Part shown: positions 5,725-7,040 of the stretch, piece by piece
How positions within the stretch are numbered: the first letter of the stretch is position 1
How the letters are laid out: every line of letters starts with the position of its first letter
Source: Thermoplasmatales archaeon ex4484_6
GTDB lineage: Archaea > Thermoplasmatota > Penumbrarchaeia > Penumbrarchaeales > Penumbrarchaeaceae
Assembly (NCBI GenBank): GCA_002254385.1
Contig: NJDO01000100.1
Coordinates: forward strand, 1 to 7,040
Length of the DNA: 7,040 bases
Direction of reading: 5' to 3'
Made by a program: the position numbers and the translations under genes
The notes under the pieces: generated by a model
What the model was told of the DNA's origin: nothing
Databases searched by the model: none
Seen by the model: the letters and a program-made list of their open reading frames with translations, nothing else

Positions 5725-6974
5725 TCCCCCTTGGAGGAAGCCTTGATGTCCACCTCGGGGGATAGGTCGATTATGCTCTTTCCCTTGACGAGCTCATCGG
5801 GAAGTCCCTCCTCCTCTCCCATGAGTTCGGGGAAGAGCTCGAAGAGCTTCTTGGAGTTGTAGGGACCGGATCGTATCAGTTTCGGTGGTTTACTCGAGAG
5901 GTCGATAACGGTATGGCCTATCCTGTAAAGGGACGGACCTCCGTCCACGGCAAGGGTGAGCTCCTCACCAAGCTGTTTGAGCGCCCCTGAAAGGGTGGAT
6001 GGAGGCGGCATTCCTGATATGTTCGCGGAAGTACCGCATATCTCTATTCTTTCCATTATACGCCTCATGAATGCATTTTCACCGTCGGCAAGTGAGACGG
6101 TCTTCAATCCCGAGGTCACGTAATCGGGAACCCGTTCCTCCTTCTTCGGAAGGATGATGGATATTGGTCCTTTCAATTCGTTCTGGAGGAGTTTCTCTAC
6201 CCTTTCGGGAACCTCCGCATATTCGGAGAATCTCTCCCTCGGAACTATCATGGTAAGGGGCATGGACTCGCTTCTCCTCTTCAAAGCGTATATCTTCTTC
6301 ACGGCATCCGGTCTCTTTATCGAGGCGAACAATCCGTAGGTTGTATCGAATGGTCCGCAGAGCACCTCTCCGTTCTCCATTCTCTCGATAATCGTATCGA
6401 CGTATTTCTCGTAGGCAGGGTAAACTCTCGTATTCCCCACTTCTCTCACCTCCTGTATCTCTTCCAGCGGCCTCGCCCTCTCGGACAGACCTCCACGTTT
6501 CACGACCATGTTGAAAAGGCCTCCATGTTCAATCAATCTCAGTATAAATGGTGGCAGCTCCCGAAGTTCGGAATGGATGTTCCTCGTTATGTTCACGAAT
6601 CCGTCGAGATGGACCTCCACCTTGTCGCCCGTTTCACATATATATGGTATATCTTCATCCTCGAAAACGGGGATTCCAATATTTATTAGATTCCGTTTCA
6701 TTATCGGTGAGACCGATTCAGCGATCACGGCCTTTATACCAAGACACTTGAGGGCAATTGATGCGTGTTCCCTCGAGGAACCCTTTCCGAAATCCCTCTT
6801 TGCGATGATGACGTCCCCTTCCTTCACCTTCTTTGCGAACTTCGGGTCAAGGACCTCGAGACAGTGTTTGCAGTAATGCTCCGGGGGAAGGGTCAGGTAT
6901 GGGGTCGGGGCAAGCATGTCTGTATTGACCTCCTCGGGAAGCACCCAGGCCTTTCCGGAAGTGATGAGCGTCAT
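5721..6974 (-). CDS. leuD: LeuD-like dehydratase small subunit fused to a YrdC/Sua5 domain
   Basis: 417 residues in one uninterrupted frame. Residues 1-160 are an aconitase swivel domain, the small subunit of isopropylmalate/homoaconitate-type hydro-lyases: VNTDMLAPTPYL (16-27), DFGKGSSREHASIALK (61-76, with the catalytic-loop GSSREHA), RNLINIGIPVFED (94-106) and the closing LPPFILRLIEHGGL. After a linker (about 161-183), residues 184-383 are a YrdC/Sua5 domain, which makes threonylcarbamoyl-AMP for tRNA t6A: GPFDTTYGL (207-215, usually PTDTVYGL), YALKRRSESMPLTMIV (229-244, keeping K-x-R), GPISIILPK (269-277), GTSANISG (314-321, keeping S-x-N), GHTVIDL (353-359) and LIRSGPY (366-372). The usual V-R-x-P-x-H is VSLADGEN here. 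A short unassigned tail follows. ATGA overlap with the large-subunit gene upstream and GGAGGT fix the start. Dehydratase substrate is not settled: the YLTLPP loop is neither textbook LeuD nor HacB, so the symbol is by family only. Confidence 0.85.
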   Translation of the reverse strand: MTLITSGKAWVLPEEVNTDMLAPTPYLTLPPEHYCKHCLEVLDPKFAKKVKEGDVIIAKRDFGKGSSREHASIALKCLGIKAVIAESVSPIMKRNLINIGIPVFEDEDIPYICETGDKVEVHLDGFVNITRNIHSELRELPPFILRLIEHGGLFNMVVKRGGLSERARPLEEIQEVREVGNTRVYPAYEKYVDTIIERMENGEVLCGPFDTTYGLFASIKRPDAVKKIYALKRRSESMPLTMIVPRERFSEYAEVPERVEKLLQNELKGPISIILPKKEERVPDYVTSGLKTVSLADGENAFMRRIMERIEICGTSANISGMPPPSTLSGALKQLGEELTLAVDGGPSLYRIGHTVIDLSSKPPKLIRSGPYNSKKLFELFPELMGEEEGLPDELVKGKSIIDLSPEVDIKASSKGD

Positions 6975-7040
6975 GATATGACCTCCCCCGGATGGGTGAT
7001 GACTCCGGTCACCGCGGAAGCTGCGGCCATGGCCGCTCCC
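6971..7040 (-). CDS. C-terminal end of an aconitase-family large subunit (LeuC/HacA-like), partial
   Basis: Only the last 22 residues are in the window, ending in AAASAVTGVITHPGEVIS. The 'A-ASA--G-ITDPR' type tail is typical of LeuC/homoaconitase large subunits, the Fe-S subunit that pairs with a LeuD-type swivel subunit. The stop overlaps the ATG of the LeuD-YrdC gene (ATGA), the expected order and coupling for a two-subunit hydro-lyase. With so little sequence the identification rests mainly on context. Confidence 0.65.
   Translation of the reverse strand, partial: GAAMAAASAVTGVITHPGEVIS
6981..6986 (-). promoter_or_regulatory. Ribosome binding site of the LeuD-YrdC gene
   Basis: GGAGGT on the minus strand, six bases before the ATG at 6974 and inside the last codons of the upstream gene. 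It confirms that translation starts at the LeuD domain and that the two subunits are made from one message. Confidence 0.75.

Noticed and set aside
4942..6974. Frameshift or separate-gene explanation for the LeuD-YrdC protein
   Set aside because: The frame is continuous through the linker and both domains keep their motifs in that one frame. No stop or ribosome binding site with a clear internal start was seen at the junction, though an assembly error cannot be excluded without reads.
1..7040. Mobile elements, CRISPR arrays, tRNA or rRNA genes
   Set aside because: No transposase or integrase motifs, no regularly spaced repeats and no tRNA cloverleaf or rRNA core sequence were seen on either strand.

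Overview
The window reads as archaeal chromosome. Promoters are A/T-rich TATA elements about 25-30 bases ahead of start codons rather than bacterial -35/-10 pairs. One start is probably leaderless, while others have strong GGAGGT-type ribosome binding sites. Arginine is mostly AGG/AGA, and the genes are tightly packed. The gene set (PadR-type regulators, aconitase-family dehydratase subunits encoded as two short genes, a lone exonuclease III) would suit a euryarchaeote, perhaps Thermoplasmata. That placement is inference; there is no rRNA or other marker here. I saw no insertion sequence, CRISPR array, tRNA or rRNA.

Layout. (1) 1-1936: a divergent pair. A FemAB/GNAT-like acyltransferase runs off the left edge on the minus strand, and a complete phenylacetate-CoA-ligase-family (PaaK/CapK-like) adenylating enzyme lies on the plus strand. 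About 150 bases between them hold both promoters. (2) 1975-4908: a second divergent unit. On the minus strand is a PadR-type winged-helix protein fused to a degenerate SAM-methyltransferase-like domain. On the plus strand is a multi-pass YeiB/DUF418-like membrane acyltransferase, preceded by a 200-base stretch that is either a 68-residue small gene or a structured leader. Between them is a compact control region with a perfect 17-base palindrome abutting the plus-strand TATA box. (3) 4942-7040: a minus-strand, translationally coupled operon. It runs from the tail of an aconitase-family large subunit, through a LeuD-like small subunit fused in frame to a YrdC/Sua5 domain, to exonuclease III.

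How the genes may work together. Three genes in the left and middle parts (FemAB-like, adenylating ligase, YeiB-like) all concern acyl activation or acyl transfer, two of them next to regulated divergent promoters. Modification of envelope or glycan material is a reasonable but unproven theme. The PadR-methyltransferase fusion is the obvious candidate to bind the palindrome and control both itself and the membrane acyltransferase. The right-hand operon joins a branched-chain or 2-oxoacid hydro-lyase to a tRNA-modification-type domain and a DNA-repair nuclease. The LeuD-YrdC fusion is the most unusual item in the window.
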